Assembly (NCBI GenBank): GCA_029948255.1
Contig: JALIZF010001795.1
Coordinates: forward strand, 558,001 to 622,000
DNA from: Telmatactis stephensoni
Lineage: Eukaryota; Cnidaria; Anthozoa; Actiniaria; Isophelliidae
Reading direction: 5' to 3'
Length of the DNA stretch: 64,000 bases
Below, piece after piece: positions 22,520 through 34,100 of this stretch. Below the pieces are notes generated by a model. It saw nothing but the letters and a program-made list of their open reading frames with translations, was not told the origin of the DNA and searched no databases. The position numbers and the translations under genes were made by a program. Within the stretch, counting starts at the first letter, position 1, and the number at the start of each line of letters is the position of its first letter.

Positions 22520-22645
22520 TTGATATAAACACTCTGGAAGATGTAGAGCACTCGAAAAGCAAGAGAAACACTCGGCTACGCCTCGTACGCGTGTTCCTAA
22601 GCTTGCTTTTCTCTTGCTCTACATCTTCCATCGTGTTTATATCAC
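22520..22645. repeat. Foldback element, GATATAAACAC ends
   Basis: GATATAAACACTCTGGAAGA and its mirror near 22622-22645 enclose inverted GTAGAGCACTCGAAAAGCAA-type sequence. It is related to the palindrome at 6904-6975 in the left arm but sits at a different position. Confidence 0.6.
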
Positions 22646-23251
22646 AGAACAGAGACATGCGCGCGCGTTTTATATTGCTTAAGTAGAACAGCATAACACT
22701 ATAGAGGATCAAAAATGACGCTGAAACAAATAATGTAAAATAGCAATTAATGTTTTGTCATATTCTATTTATAACTTGATAACTGTTAGAAATTATCAAG
22801 TATCACTCCCCGCCGAGTGCATATACCTCTACATTTCAACAATGTCATACAAAACAAACCCATAGGTACACACTCGGCGGGGCATTGAAAGACGACGCAC
22901 AGCGTTCATCAGTTGAAAAAGCCGATTACTATAGAGGACGGAAAAAATCTTCCCTCCTAGAGTATTACATAAAACCTTTTCTGACGCCTTTGAAATTTTT
23001 GAATTTTTTTCGTTTGTTCCCTACGTTAAGAATCGTATTCCTGCACGGAATCCATCACGGGGTCTATTGATTTGGCATTTTCTGATTCTTTGCTAATTAC
23101 GCGCAACATTACAAAAGTGAAGTAAGTGCCGCCTAGGCATTCTTTTAATAGGACGATCAGTGGCAGAATTCAACTCTCGCGCTTAGCGTTGTAAGTTAGA
23201 TTGTGAACCCAAGCCTTAAATGGCGCGGTCGCCTAGCAACTATATATCATA

Positions 23252-23709
23252 CAGTAAAAACCCGCATATAAGAACCAGTGGATTAAGAACCACTAGGCTA
23301 AAATTTGCTTTTTAAGCATCTGTTAAATAAGAACCACTTTAACCTAAGAAATTAGACTTGTTCTTATATAAAAGGTTTCAACATTGATTTGGATTTGTTC
23401 TTCTTTTTTTTTTTTTTTTGTAAATGGTGAAAAAAAATATAAGTTCAGGCTGAATGACCAAATTTTTACAAGATAAATGCTTTACAAATGTTTTAGGTGA
23501 TGTATAATTTTTGTACTCAATAATAATAAGCAAATGATTTTTTTATACATATACAATACAAACATATAAATATACATATTGTTTTTGCCTTGTATATAAG
23601 AACCAGTTAAGAACCACCTTAGCCTAAATTCACACTAAATACCAATTACATAAGAACCACTTTAGCCTAACCTCGAAAAACAGTGGTTCTTATATGCGGG
23701 TTTTTACTG
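23252..23709. mobile_element. mariner-type MITE with TA duplication
   Basis: A 458-bp element with perfect terminal inverted repeats starting CAGTAAAAACCCGCATATAA, flanked by TA at 23250-23251 and 23710-23711. The left arm (about 2612-2620) shows the pre-insertion site with one TA. Multiple AAGAACCAC motifs lie just inside both ends, like transposase-binding subterminal repeats. There is no open frame; CAGT ends plus a TA target indicate Tc1/mariner mobilisation. Confidence 0.85.
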
Positions 23710-24134
23710 TATTTCCAATTCTAGCCGATGAAAGTAATGACATTTTTTGCAGCCTCATGTGTGCAACAAATTCCTTCATTTTGATTACAAAGCTGTTTGC
23801 AACTGCCTGAAACTCTCGTTCAATGAGATGGTGTTCCTTTGCTCGAGCGCTGATATTCTAATATGCGCGCGTTTTGAATTAAGACACGAGCGAGATAGAC
23901 CTATTATATCACCGAAGCCTAAATGATAATACTCTAATTACCTCCGCCATTTCGATTCGGTAACACAGATAAGGGAATCTCCAGATATTCCCCAGACCAA
24001 CTGCATATCCAATACATGAAAGAAGGAAGTCAGCTTTACTGGACCATTCCTCACGTTTTGTTTCCGGTTCATCAACATCGCTTGGATGATAGACAAGGAG
24101 CAAAACTGAAAAAGTCGATCGCAAAAAGTGTAGA

Positions 24135-24576
24135 AGGCATTTTAGGGTAGAGGTTGGTAACACAACTATTCTAAACTAATTTTTCATGCTGAATGCGAAT
24201 ATGACTGTTACCAAGACGTATTCTGCAATCTTATACGTGTAAATGACGTATTTTGTGAATTGCTACAGTCATTTCATACTAACGGCTTTTTCGTGTAATT
24301 CCAAAAGTTCCCAAACTTAAAAACAATTACCATAGTTGGAAAGAGCATATCAAAATCAGTAAAACTGCGAGGTTTGAAGGATATAAGTTGAAAAATCCAG
24401 GAGATACGAATTTTCAAAAATCGAAATTTGTTTGTATCTCTTGAATAACTGTAAGTGTTTTTATACAAAATTTCGTTGTTTTTTAAATTCGTATTTTTCA
24501 ACTTATATCCTTCCAACTTCACAGTCAAAAATTAGTTTAGAATAGTTATGTTACCAGCCTCTACCCCAAAATGCCT
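24135..24576. mobile_element. MITE splitting pseudogene exon 1
   Basis: Inverted ends of about 50 bp contain TTAGGGTAGAGGTTGGTAAC and the mirror. It lies between the mutated start codon (near 24636) and the rest of the first SLC6 exon on the minus strand. It is absent from the left arm. Confidence 0.7.
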
Positions 24577-25339
24577 CCAAGTATCTGATTTTCCGAAAAT
24601 GCGCCTAGTCTATGAATCTTAATGATAAAGTCAACAACAACCAACACTGCGCGCGCTAGTTGTACTAATTAACAAGATTATTCATTGTGGCGTCATGTTT
24701 ACAAGCTCCATGATGTCATCTTTTAGAATAAAGCAGACACACAGGAAGCCCAACGAAGATGCGCATATAGGAACATATAATATAGTATCAGGGCGCATTC
24801 TGGAAATTGGCTATCAGTTTAGAACTTCAAATTTTTATTTATTTTAAATTTTGAGAATTCTATATACTTTGTAATGAAGGCCCCAAACCCCTTTATTTTG
24901 GGGAGCGTTTCTTGTATTTTGCAATTTCAAATAAAGAGCCTTGCTATCAGAAAAAAATAAATATTGCTGTGTATTTCAAAAATGTCTGGCCACACCGAAA
25001 CATGTCTTGTGTCAAAAATTAAAAATGTCTTATTGTACGTCCTTGAAGCTTAAAATGTTATTTACTTCCTCCGGATTATTAGCAGTTTCCACATTTAATA
25101 TCGTTTTGATAAAAACCTTCCTAGACTAAGCTGGCATTGCAATATGTTGGCAGTTGTATACACAATTGTGCAACCCTTCATTTGTAATAATTAATAAACT
25201 GGAATAATTTGAATAATTGGAGTTAGCTATATAGAGGTCTTGAAATACCATCACTAGCGGACCACAGAGAAATTAAAATCTTTTTCCTAACATTCTATTC
25301 TAACAATTTTGCCCGAGTGATTTTGAAGCTTTTCCTCTC

Positions 25340-25500
25340 CTCTCTCTCTTTTCTTTATGCCGATGATTTAGTTCTAATGTCAAAACCTGAGGTCGGTTTA
25401 CAAAATTCAATTAAGCTTGTTAACGATTTTTGTTCACAATGGCAAAGTCTGTTAATGAGAAAAAATCGAAAGTTATGATTTTTTGTAAAAATTCTCCTCT
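25340..25500 (+). pseudogene. LINE reverse transcriptase fragment (YADD box)
   Basis: One frame reads LSFLYADDLVLMSKPEVGL and continues with NSIKLVNDFCSQW. YADD is the RT catalytic core with its two aspartates, and the spacing is as in non-LTR RTs. A frameshift near 25450 moves the continuation (VNEKKSKVMIF) to another frame. The fragment is dead and lies just outside the right arm of the inverted duplication. Confidence 0.75.
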
Positions 25501-25833
25501 CCTCTCCTCTCCTAGTCTCCTCCCACCTTGGTCAGAAATAATCAGCCGATCGGACGTCTGTTTCTCAAAGTTTGCATTGATAACTTTTTTGAACTCTGGT
25601 AAACAAAGAACGTCTGCATGTTTAGACGCTCTTTTGTCGTGTCCTCGGCCTATTCTTTCTACCATAATCCTCCCCTTTAATTCTCCATTTGAATGTCTGA
25701 TAGTCGTATATATCAAGATTTCGAAATGATGAAAAAATGCTTATATATTTCTATCAGGTCAAGCGAGAGAAAGTATTTCATGATCAGGTTTTGGTGATTT
25801 CTTTCCATGACCTCAAAGCTTATAATAAGCTTC

Positions 25834-27735
25834 AACTAGACGCACACGTGCGTTCACTCGTGCCCCTGGAGCCCTTTTTAAGAGAGGCTCCAATGACCGG
25901 CTCCGTTCGTACTCTTCCCCTAGCCGTTTCACGCATTCTTCACCATTCCGGGAAATTGCTAACCGTAACAAATGACTTTTTTGAATCGGCTAACTTAAAC
26001 TAAAAAATATCTTGATTAGTCAGTTTGTCTGTCAACAGCTATTAGTGCCTTTGTCTTTCTATTATCATGCATAGGTATTAGATATCTCCAACATGCAAAA
26101 ATATACCAGTTTTATATTCAACTTCTTATTTCACTATATATCTCAATTGTTTGCTGTAAAGACTTCTACAACGGCATATTTGACACAATAACAAATCGTG
26201 TATTTTTTCGTTCATGTTTCGGATGTTATATATATGAATAAAAGACGTTACGTGACCAAACGCGAAATACAAGGTCAATGGAATCTAGTTTCATGCCATT
26301 CCGATATTAAATTAAAATTCACTACAAAAACCTCTCAAGATCTCTTGAATGCTTGAATGAGGAATATAATTGACTTGCTCCTATGTATGTTTGTTTAGCA
26401 ACATGTAGGATGAGAAATTCGTAGATTCCCAGCCCATAGGAAATAGTCTTTATCGCGAGCCGCTTCCTTTCAAGTACTCCATTTAGAGTTCGATATTTGG
26501 TCAAAGTATTGGAGACGAAGCTCAAAATAACAGCCCGTCCTGAAGCTCTTATAACTATATAGGTATTTCTCGAGTTAAAAGCTCCAAATTACATTGTTCT
26601 ACTGCAGGAAAAGCCCGTCTCTGAAAGCTATTTTCTTTGTCGTCGGCCATCTTGCATTCCTAAAGGTCCTGGCTTGCGTTCGCGGTCGCTCAAGGGTGAT
26701 GAATGAAGGGCATTGTTTGTACGTTCTTAACCAATCAGAAGTTCCTCAGGACGAACAGAGAATAAGAAACTAGACGCACACGTGCGTTCACTCGTGCCCC
26801 TGGAGCCCTTTTTAAGAGAGGCTCCTAACGGAGCCGGTCATTGGACCAATGACCGGCTCCGTTCGTACTCTTCCCCTAGCCGTTTCACGCATTCTTCACC
26901 ATTCCGGGAAATAGCCGTGAACGACTCCATGTAAGACCGTAACAAATGACCTTTTTTGAATCGGTAACTTAAACTAAAAAATATCTTGATTAGTCAGTTT
27001 GTCTGTCAACAGCTATTAGTGCCTTTGTCTTTCTATTATCATGCATAGGTATTAGATATCTCCAACATGCAAAAATATACCAGTTTTATATTCAACTTCT
27101 TATTTCACTATATATCTCAATTGTTTGCTGTAAAGACTTCTACAACGGCATATTTGACACAATAACAAATCGTGTATTTTTTCGTTCATGTTTCGGATGT
27201 TATATATATGAATAAAAGACGTTACGTGACCAAACGCGAAATACAAGGTCAATGGAATCTAGTTTCTTGCCATTCCGATATTAAATTAAAATTCAGTACA
27301 AAAACCTCTCAAGATCTCTTGAATGCTTGAATGAGGAATATAATTGACTTGCTTCTATGTATGTTCGTTTAGCAACATGTAGGATGAGAAATTCGTAGAT
27401 TCCCAGCTCATAGGAAATAGTCGTTATCGCGAGGGCCTCGGCATTCAAGTACTCCATTTAGAGTTCGATATTTGGTCAAAGTATTGGAGATGAAGCTCAA
27501 AATAACAGCCCATCCTGAAGCTCTTATAAGTATATAGGTATCTCTCGAGTTAAAAGCTCCAAATTACATTGTTCTACTGCAGGAAAAGCCTGTCTCTGAA
27601 AGCTATTTTCTTTGTAGTCGGCCATCTTGCATTCCTAAAGTTCCTGGCTTGCGTTCGCGGTCGCTCAAAGGTGATGAATGAAGGGCATTGTTTTTACGTT
27701 CTTAACCAATCAGAAGTTCCTCAGGACGAACACAG
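25834..27735. repeat. Direct tandem duplication, two units of about 0.93-0.97 kb
   Basis: Unit A, 25834-26767, and unit B, 26768-27735, start with AACTAGACGCACACGTGCGT and stay almost identical to CAGAAGTTCCTCAGGACGAA. Unit B has additional small hairpin insertions near 26827-26850 and 26912-26938. No protein family is recognisable. High identity indicates recent duplication or gene conversion. Confidence 0.85.
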
Positions 27736-27738
27736 AAG

Positions 27739-27856
27739 AAAAAAAAAAACATTTGCAGTTTATAACTCGTTCCCGGCCTAAAGGCCTGGGCACGAGTAAA
27801 AAAAAAACATTTGCAGTTTATAACTCGTTCCCGGCCTTAAGGCCTGGGCACGAGTA
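27739..27856. repeat. Two-copy 59-bp tandem repeat
   Basis: A unit containing AACATTTGCAGTTTATAACT, then GGCCT-AGGCC, and ending GGGCACGAGTAA is present twice in a row; the copies differ by about one base. Confidence 0.8.
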
Positions 27857-28132
27857 ATAATGTCACACAATCACTAGTCGATAGTTCGATGTCATCTGTA
27901 CTGGTTCAAAACAGGAAAAGTGACGGTATGATTCGGAGGGAAGGGGACCCAGAGAATAGCAAAAGCGTTACCAGACGCTTGCTCTGACCTTAAGGGAATT
28001 AGATTTCCGTTGAAAAGGCAAGTATGCATGTTTGGGATTCCTGTGGTTCTACTTTGCTCGCTCGCTTGGCCACAGTCCATCAAAAACAAAGTGAAACAGG
28101 AAGCACTACTCTTCACGATTTCTCGTTCCAAA

Positions 28133-31100
28133 ATGGCGAAAAAAGCTTCAAAGCCGTTTGGATACGACTATGAGTTCATTCAGGAGGTAGCTGATGACTA
28201 CATTTGTGTTATATGCCAACTTGTAATGAAAAAACCTGTACAGACAAAATGTGGTCATCGTTTCTGTAGACGATGCTTGGTGAAGACAAGTAGTATGTAT
28301 GTATACCATGATAGCTGTGTTAGTAGTTATATAAATGCACTAGAAAAGAGCATATCTGCTAATATGACACCGTAATACTGCAGATAAATACTATTGGACG
28401 CTTCGGTGTTATGGAGGAGCAGCTGTCCTAAAACATCACAACATATAAGGTGCCATTCACGGGCCGTGAAGGTAGATTATGAAAATATTTCCATCAGAAT
28501 CGTTTCAGTCTGTTGACGTCAGAATTCAAAAAGGTTATGTGCAGTGCGTGCAAAACCATATTTGAGAAATAATAAAATTCATTGCCTACTATGCTGTAGG
28601 TCGTGATCACTAAGGTGGAAGCGATCGAGTCAATTTTGGCAAAATTTTTAACTCGCTTGCTTTGCGTCAATAATGCACCAATTTTATCGTCCTTGAAAAC
28701 CAAAACTTATTCATTTATTCTCAATTTGGTTATGTTTTTGCCAGTGAAACTTTCAATTAATAGCAGAATTTGCCGATGTCAGTCGATATGTATTCAAACG
28801 CCCACTACTTTATAAGATTTGTCAAAGGAATTTGTAAAAAAATTATTGTCGTTTGAATATTGACTAGACTGGCATCGACATGCGACTATTAAATACAATT
28901 TCGAGAGCATCACCAAAATCTAGAATTGAATTAGTACTAGCCGTTTCTAATAGAAAGTGAAATGCTGCGAGCAGAAAATAGCTGAGTCAATTTTGGCAAA
29001 ATTTTTAACTCGCTTGCTTTGCGTCAATAATGCACCAATTTTATCGTCCTTGAAAACCAAAACTTATTCATTTATTCTCAATTTGGTTATGTTTTTGCCA
29101 GTGAAACTTTCAATTAATAGCAGAATTTGCCGATGTCAGTCGATATGTATTCAAACGCCCACTACTTTATAAGATTTGTCAAAGGAATTTGTAAAAAAAT
29201 TATTGTCGTTTGAATATTGACTAGACTGGCATCGACATGCGACTATTAAATACAATTTCGAGAGCATCACCAAAATCTAGAATTGAATTAGTACTAGCCG
29301 TTTCTAATAGAAAGTGAAATGCTGCGAGCAGAAAATAGCTGAGTCAATTTTGGCAAAATTTTTAACTCGCTTGCTTTGCGTCAATAATGCACCAATTTTA
29401 TCGTCCTTGAAAACCAAAACTTATTCATTTATTCTCAATTTGGTTATGTTTTTGCCAGTGAAACTTTCAATTAATAGCAGAATTTGCCGATGTCAGTCGA
29501 TATGTATTCAAACGCCCACTACTTTATAAGATTTGTCAAAGGAATTTGTAAAAAAATTATTGTCGTTTGAATATTGACTAGACTGGCATCGACATGCGAC
29601 TATTAAATACAATTTCGAGAGCATCACCAAAATCTAGAATTGAATTAGTACTAGCCGTTTCTAATAGAAAGTGAAATGCTGCGAGCAGAAAATAGCTGGT
29701 GTATCCACGTTAGAGTGATTTTCATCGGACTGTGAAACAATTACTAATAGTGTTTAATAGTGTCTAATAGTTGTATCGCAACAAAAGAAAACAATGGGTG
29801 CAGAGTCTATTAGTGTCTATTAGCTTAGTAACTATTTCACAGTCCGGTGAAAATCACTCTAGCAGAACTGTTCCCCTAAAACTCACGAAAGTACAACGCT
29901 TTGTCTGATATATCAAATGTTTCTTGTCTATCTCCTGTGCGTTGTGTGACGAACACTGGTAGTTGACCTTCAATATTGAACTACAGAACATAATTCTCCA
30001 GGTTCAGTGTCGGACACACACAGTTCAAAATATTTAGCACCTTGAGTAAATTAAAGTAATTTTTCAAACAATCACAAACGGCTAGCGTTGGCAATGATTA
30101 TAAAACTAACTGACTACGACAACACAAGTTTTAGAAATGTACAAGTACATTTTATTCACTGAAATATATTGCTTTTTCAAACAATCACAAACAGTGTTAG
30201 CAATGATTATAAAACTAACTGATTAAAGTTGGTTTTGTGCCTCATTCGGCTCCACCACAATGGGTAGATCAGTATTTGATTGAGCGGTATTAGGCAATTG
30301 AGTTGTTCGTATTGTGGCCAAGAACGACTGATTTGGTAGAGTACTGGAGTGCTCCAACGACAAAGACCAACGAGCTCGAGTGGGCAAATAGTTCAGCGAT
30401 ATACTCTCCATATCTGGGATATGACCTCTTTGAAGAGCGTTTAAATACATGCTATCGCCTTGAATTAATATCTGATCGACAGTAAAACGACTCCATTCTT
30501 GAGTCGGACAGACTTGAGCACACAACAGCGCTGAAAAACTCATGAAAGAACATTGTCTTCCCCGAGAAATAACACTAAACAGTTCGTGCCCTTGATGAAT
30601 ACTTCCACGAACATAAAGAAGTGGATTTTGCATAATAAATTTGAATAACAATAAAACCTTACTTCAAAACGACAACCAAACATCCAGCTCCTAACTCGAG
30701 AAATCGCTTAGTCATGCATTCTGTCGCGTCAGAGCAGTGATTTACCGCTGACCATACTGAATTCCAAGCGTATTTTGAGTTAAAATACCAAGCGTATTTT
30801 GATGACGTCACGAATCATCGTTCACTCCATCTACGTACGTGTCTACCAACAGTTCAAGACCGCAAGCCCACAACAAATGGCTCGGGCCAACTCTGTCGTA
30901 CGTAACACAGGAAATCCATCCACAAATAGTGTCGCTGCTCGCTTCGCTCGCACCAATTAGTGTTCAGGTAAAATTGCTGCATGATAGAGCTTTGACTGAT
31001 CACGAGACAGTAGATTGTCTAGATTCAATTCGAACACCCCAGCGTCGACTTGAATCCATTGTTTTCTGTTAATTCGGGAAAGATCTATTGACGCAAATCA

Positions 31101-34100
31101 AGCGAGTCAAAACTTTCATGCATAGGCCCGTCTCGTAAAGTTAACATATCAATTAAAAACGTTTCGCTAGACCTTTGCCTCTCCTCTTTCACTTGCTTCT
31201 GTTATATTAATCGTCGTTAGACGAAAAATGAGAAATCATATAAGATGTCACGTCTTGGACCAGAAACATTAGAATTTCCACTACGAATGAAAGAAGGTGG
31301 GGGTAGGGTGGGTGCCGGTCTACGGTATCACGACGTGATAATGCTGTACGTAGACCGGCGAAAGCTTGGACCGTCTACATCGTTATACGGTCCTCAGTCA
31401 CTCGAACTATAAGACAGATTCCCTCAGTATGACCGATAAGGACGGAATATTCTCACTTAGTCTTATTTACACATGTAAAATATACAAAATATCAAGAACA
31501 TATTACACTAAATACTGTACACTATATTTTTTCGGCTTTAACCGTATCGTTAACTTTATAAAGGGCGCACATGGGCGATTTTTCGCGCAACAAGGGCGGT
31601 GTTACAAACGGCAATTTTTTTTCAACAATAAATCGCGCGTGTGAACAGCTGGCGATTTTTTTGCAATTCCAGCGCGATAGATTAGTACAGCAACGTCGCG
31701 GCAAATTAGAACATGCTCGAAATTTGGTGCAACTTTGCTACGATTTTACCAGAAATTCTAGAAGATCATGCTTTTTCGAGCAGTTATTTGTAAATATGGT
31801 GCATGCCGAAGAAGGTCATAGGCTCCGATTAAAACTAAAAAAGAAATAAAATAGCTGAGATATCGCGCCAAAATCGCCATAAAAATCGACACAAATTCGC
31901 AGCTGTTCATACGTACGATTTCTGATCGTAAAAATGATCGTTCTTTTCACGCGACAAAATCGCCTGTAAAACGGGCCATAACGAGGTCATTTTACATTAA
32001 TTTTGTTTTCAACAGCACGCAAAACTGTCCGGTGGACAGGAATACTCTGAGTTCACAAGACGTAAGTTGCTCACAGCAGGAGGTGAGAGGGACGGGAAAC
32101 GACTGATTTAATTATGGTGAAAGTCACGCTTGGTGTACCGTGCGCTTTGGCAATAACTGGGTTTGCCACACTTGAGTCACAAAATCAAAGTTTTTGTACG
32201 GTTCTGCAGATCTATGCAAGGAAAACATTTTCCTTCAATCACACGTAACATCATCTAGTTTGGATAGAACGTTTCGACCAATCAGAAGCCAACATTTTAG
32301 ATAATTTATTACAATTGATTTGGATCTCCATTCCTCTCACCTCCTTGGTTACAACAAGCACGGATTATGCTTTCTATGATAATTTTGACTACAACTCTAC
32401 TCAACTCATCTTTATTTGTTTACCAAGATATTCGACGACGTGGCAACAGAACGAAAAATCCTGGCATTCACTATAAAGTGTCCAGAACAGGCTTGCAATT
32501 GGAAGGGAGAATTGAGAGATATTGAGGTAACGCAAAAATAGCAGAATGGAAGGAAAAAACATATATGAAGACAGACGGACAGACAGAGAGAGTGAGAGAC
32601 AGACAGACAGACAGACAAACAAAAGCAAGCAAGCAAACCGAGCAAACAAATATATCAAACCTGAAAGCAGCTGTTGTGCATGAGCTACTTCACTGCAAAA
32701 TAATTGGATTTACCGAGCGGTTCACGCTTTGCGCTAGCGAGACTTTACTATTATATATGATATCCCAAGCATGCGCACTGTATACTTTTGCTACAAATGT
32801 TTTGTCAAGCGGCTCGATCCCCGAAATCAGCTGAACGGTTCGCGCTCGCACGAATTTTGTTATCAGTGGAACATCTCAGTATGTGAAGGTTATCGACCTG
32901 AACTGAGGGGTTACGTGATTATTCTAACAGGACAGTGCATGCGCAAACAAACATGCGCAGTAAACCATGCAAGTGCATCCAGCGCATCCCACACGTGTCA
33001 AAATGCTCTCAGATCATATGGCTTGGTCATCAATTATGTATTCGGTTTCAAACTGAGTGTTTGGTTAGGACGTTGAAAGACTGCCGTTCCCTCGCTCGTA
33101 ATTTCAGTGCGAGAGCAGTTTAATACATCAGCATGTAAGGAAAATATGCCATTGCCAAATTGAGAGTGAGGGAACCGGCAGTCCTTCAACGTCCTCACCA
33201 AACACTCGGTTTGAAACCGAACAAGCCATATAATCTGAGAGCATTTTGACACATGTGGGATGCGCTGGATGCACTTGCATATTCCCCTTGCATACTATTC
33301 TAATGTGAAGAACAAAGAAAACCGCAAGCCAATGTGAGAATATGATCCAATGCATATATAGCTATTTGTACAAACATTGACCCTTTCAAAATCATCAAAC
33401 CTATCTGAGACCAAAATGACTCCTGGGTACACTAGTAATATATGGATATTCATATGTTTTATCTGTGAATTCGCTACATAATCGTGTTGGAAATACCAAG
33501 AATTTATCTCGGTCACTGTTTGAAAAGTCCACGTCCACGCGCTTCTTTTAAAATCATCTAATAGACGAATTTCCCATTGTTCCTTTTGGTCTCAGCTTCT
33601 ATGCTTTGAAAGGGTCAGTGTTTGTGCAATTAGCTATATACATAGATTGTCGCACAATAAACAAGATGGTCTTAAGTGATGGAAGAAATAGATCAAGATA
33701 CATATTCTTTTCAAAATGAACAGGCATGCATTTTTCTTTTATTTAAGATCCAAAAACCGATCGACTGACATAGATATTTTCAAATTTATCTGGATTTAGT
33801 TAGTGTAAACATGTTGCTCATGTTTTTGCTGATGTCAATCGTAAAACCTAGGATTTGCTTTTATCATGTTGTTCAGTATCGAAATGCAAAAATGTGCAAT
33901 TGAAAAAAATATATATATGCTGCACATGATGTTAATACTTCTTGTGTACCATAAGGATTAATGACTATGCGTACATATAAATTTTCTTTGCCACTTATAG
34001 AACCACGAAAAGGAATGTGATTTTAAAACTGTGGAATGCAAGAACAGTATCTTATGTAATGTTAGAAAACCTCGTCATGAAATGGTTGGACACCTACAAG

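Larger units (their letters stand above)
17061..24095 (-). pseudogene. Inverted, truncated SLC6 pseudogene
   Basis: Minus-strand relic of the SLC6 gene at 2231-12349. Recognisable exons are about 23940-24095 (TM1), 21375-21550 (TM3, half replaced), 21098-21187, 20355-20487, 18871-19011 (TM6, with a two-codon in-frame insertion), about 18590-18680 (half replaced) and 17061-17185 (TM8). The start ATG is ATT in this copy (near 24636), and an element at 24135-24576 separates it from the rest of exon 1. Exon 1 carries a 5-bp insertion at 23953-23957. The exon equivalent to 9064-9188 is deleted, and all exons after TM8 lie beyond the arm. Three exons contain snap-back palindromes. This copy cannot encode a transporter. 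Confidence 0.9.
16698..25020 (-). repeat. Right arm of giant inverted duplication
   Basis: Inverted copy of 1780-10110. It contains a decayed SLC6 copy and carries its own insertions (16840-16970, 17384-17790, 19391-19827, 20545-20926, 23252-23709, 24135-24576) that are absent from the left arm. It lacks the left-arm interval of about 8005-9645, so one SLC6 exon is gone, and also the interval of about 2935-3289. The private insertions and point differences show the duplication is not a fresh event or a simple assembly echo of one haplotype. An old duplication or a strongly diverged allele placed in inverted orientation remain the alternatives. Confidence 0.85.

Noticed and set aside
30300..30485. 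Plus-strand frame opposite the protease-like fragment
   Set aside because: It is a shadow of the minus-strand frame, with no recognisable motif and no splice context.
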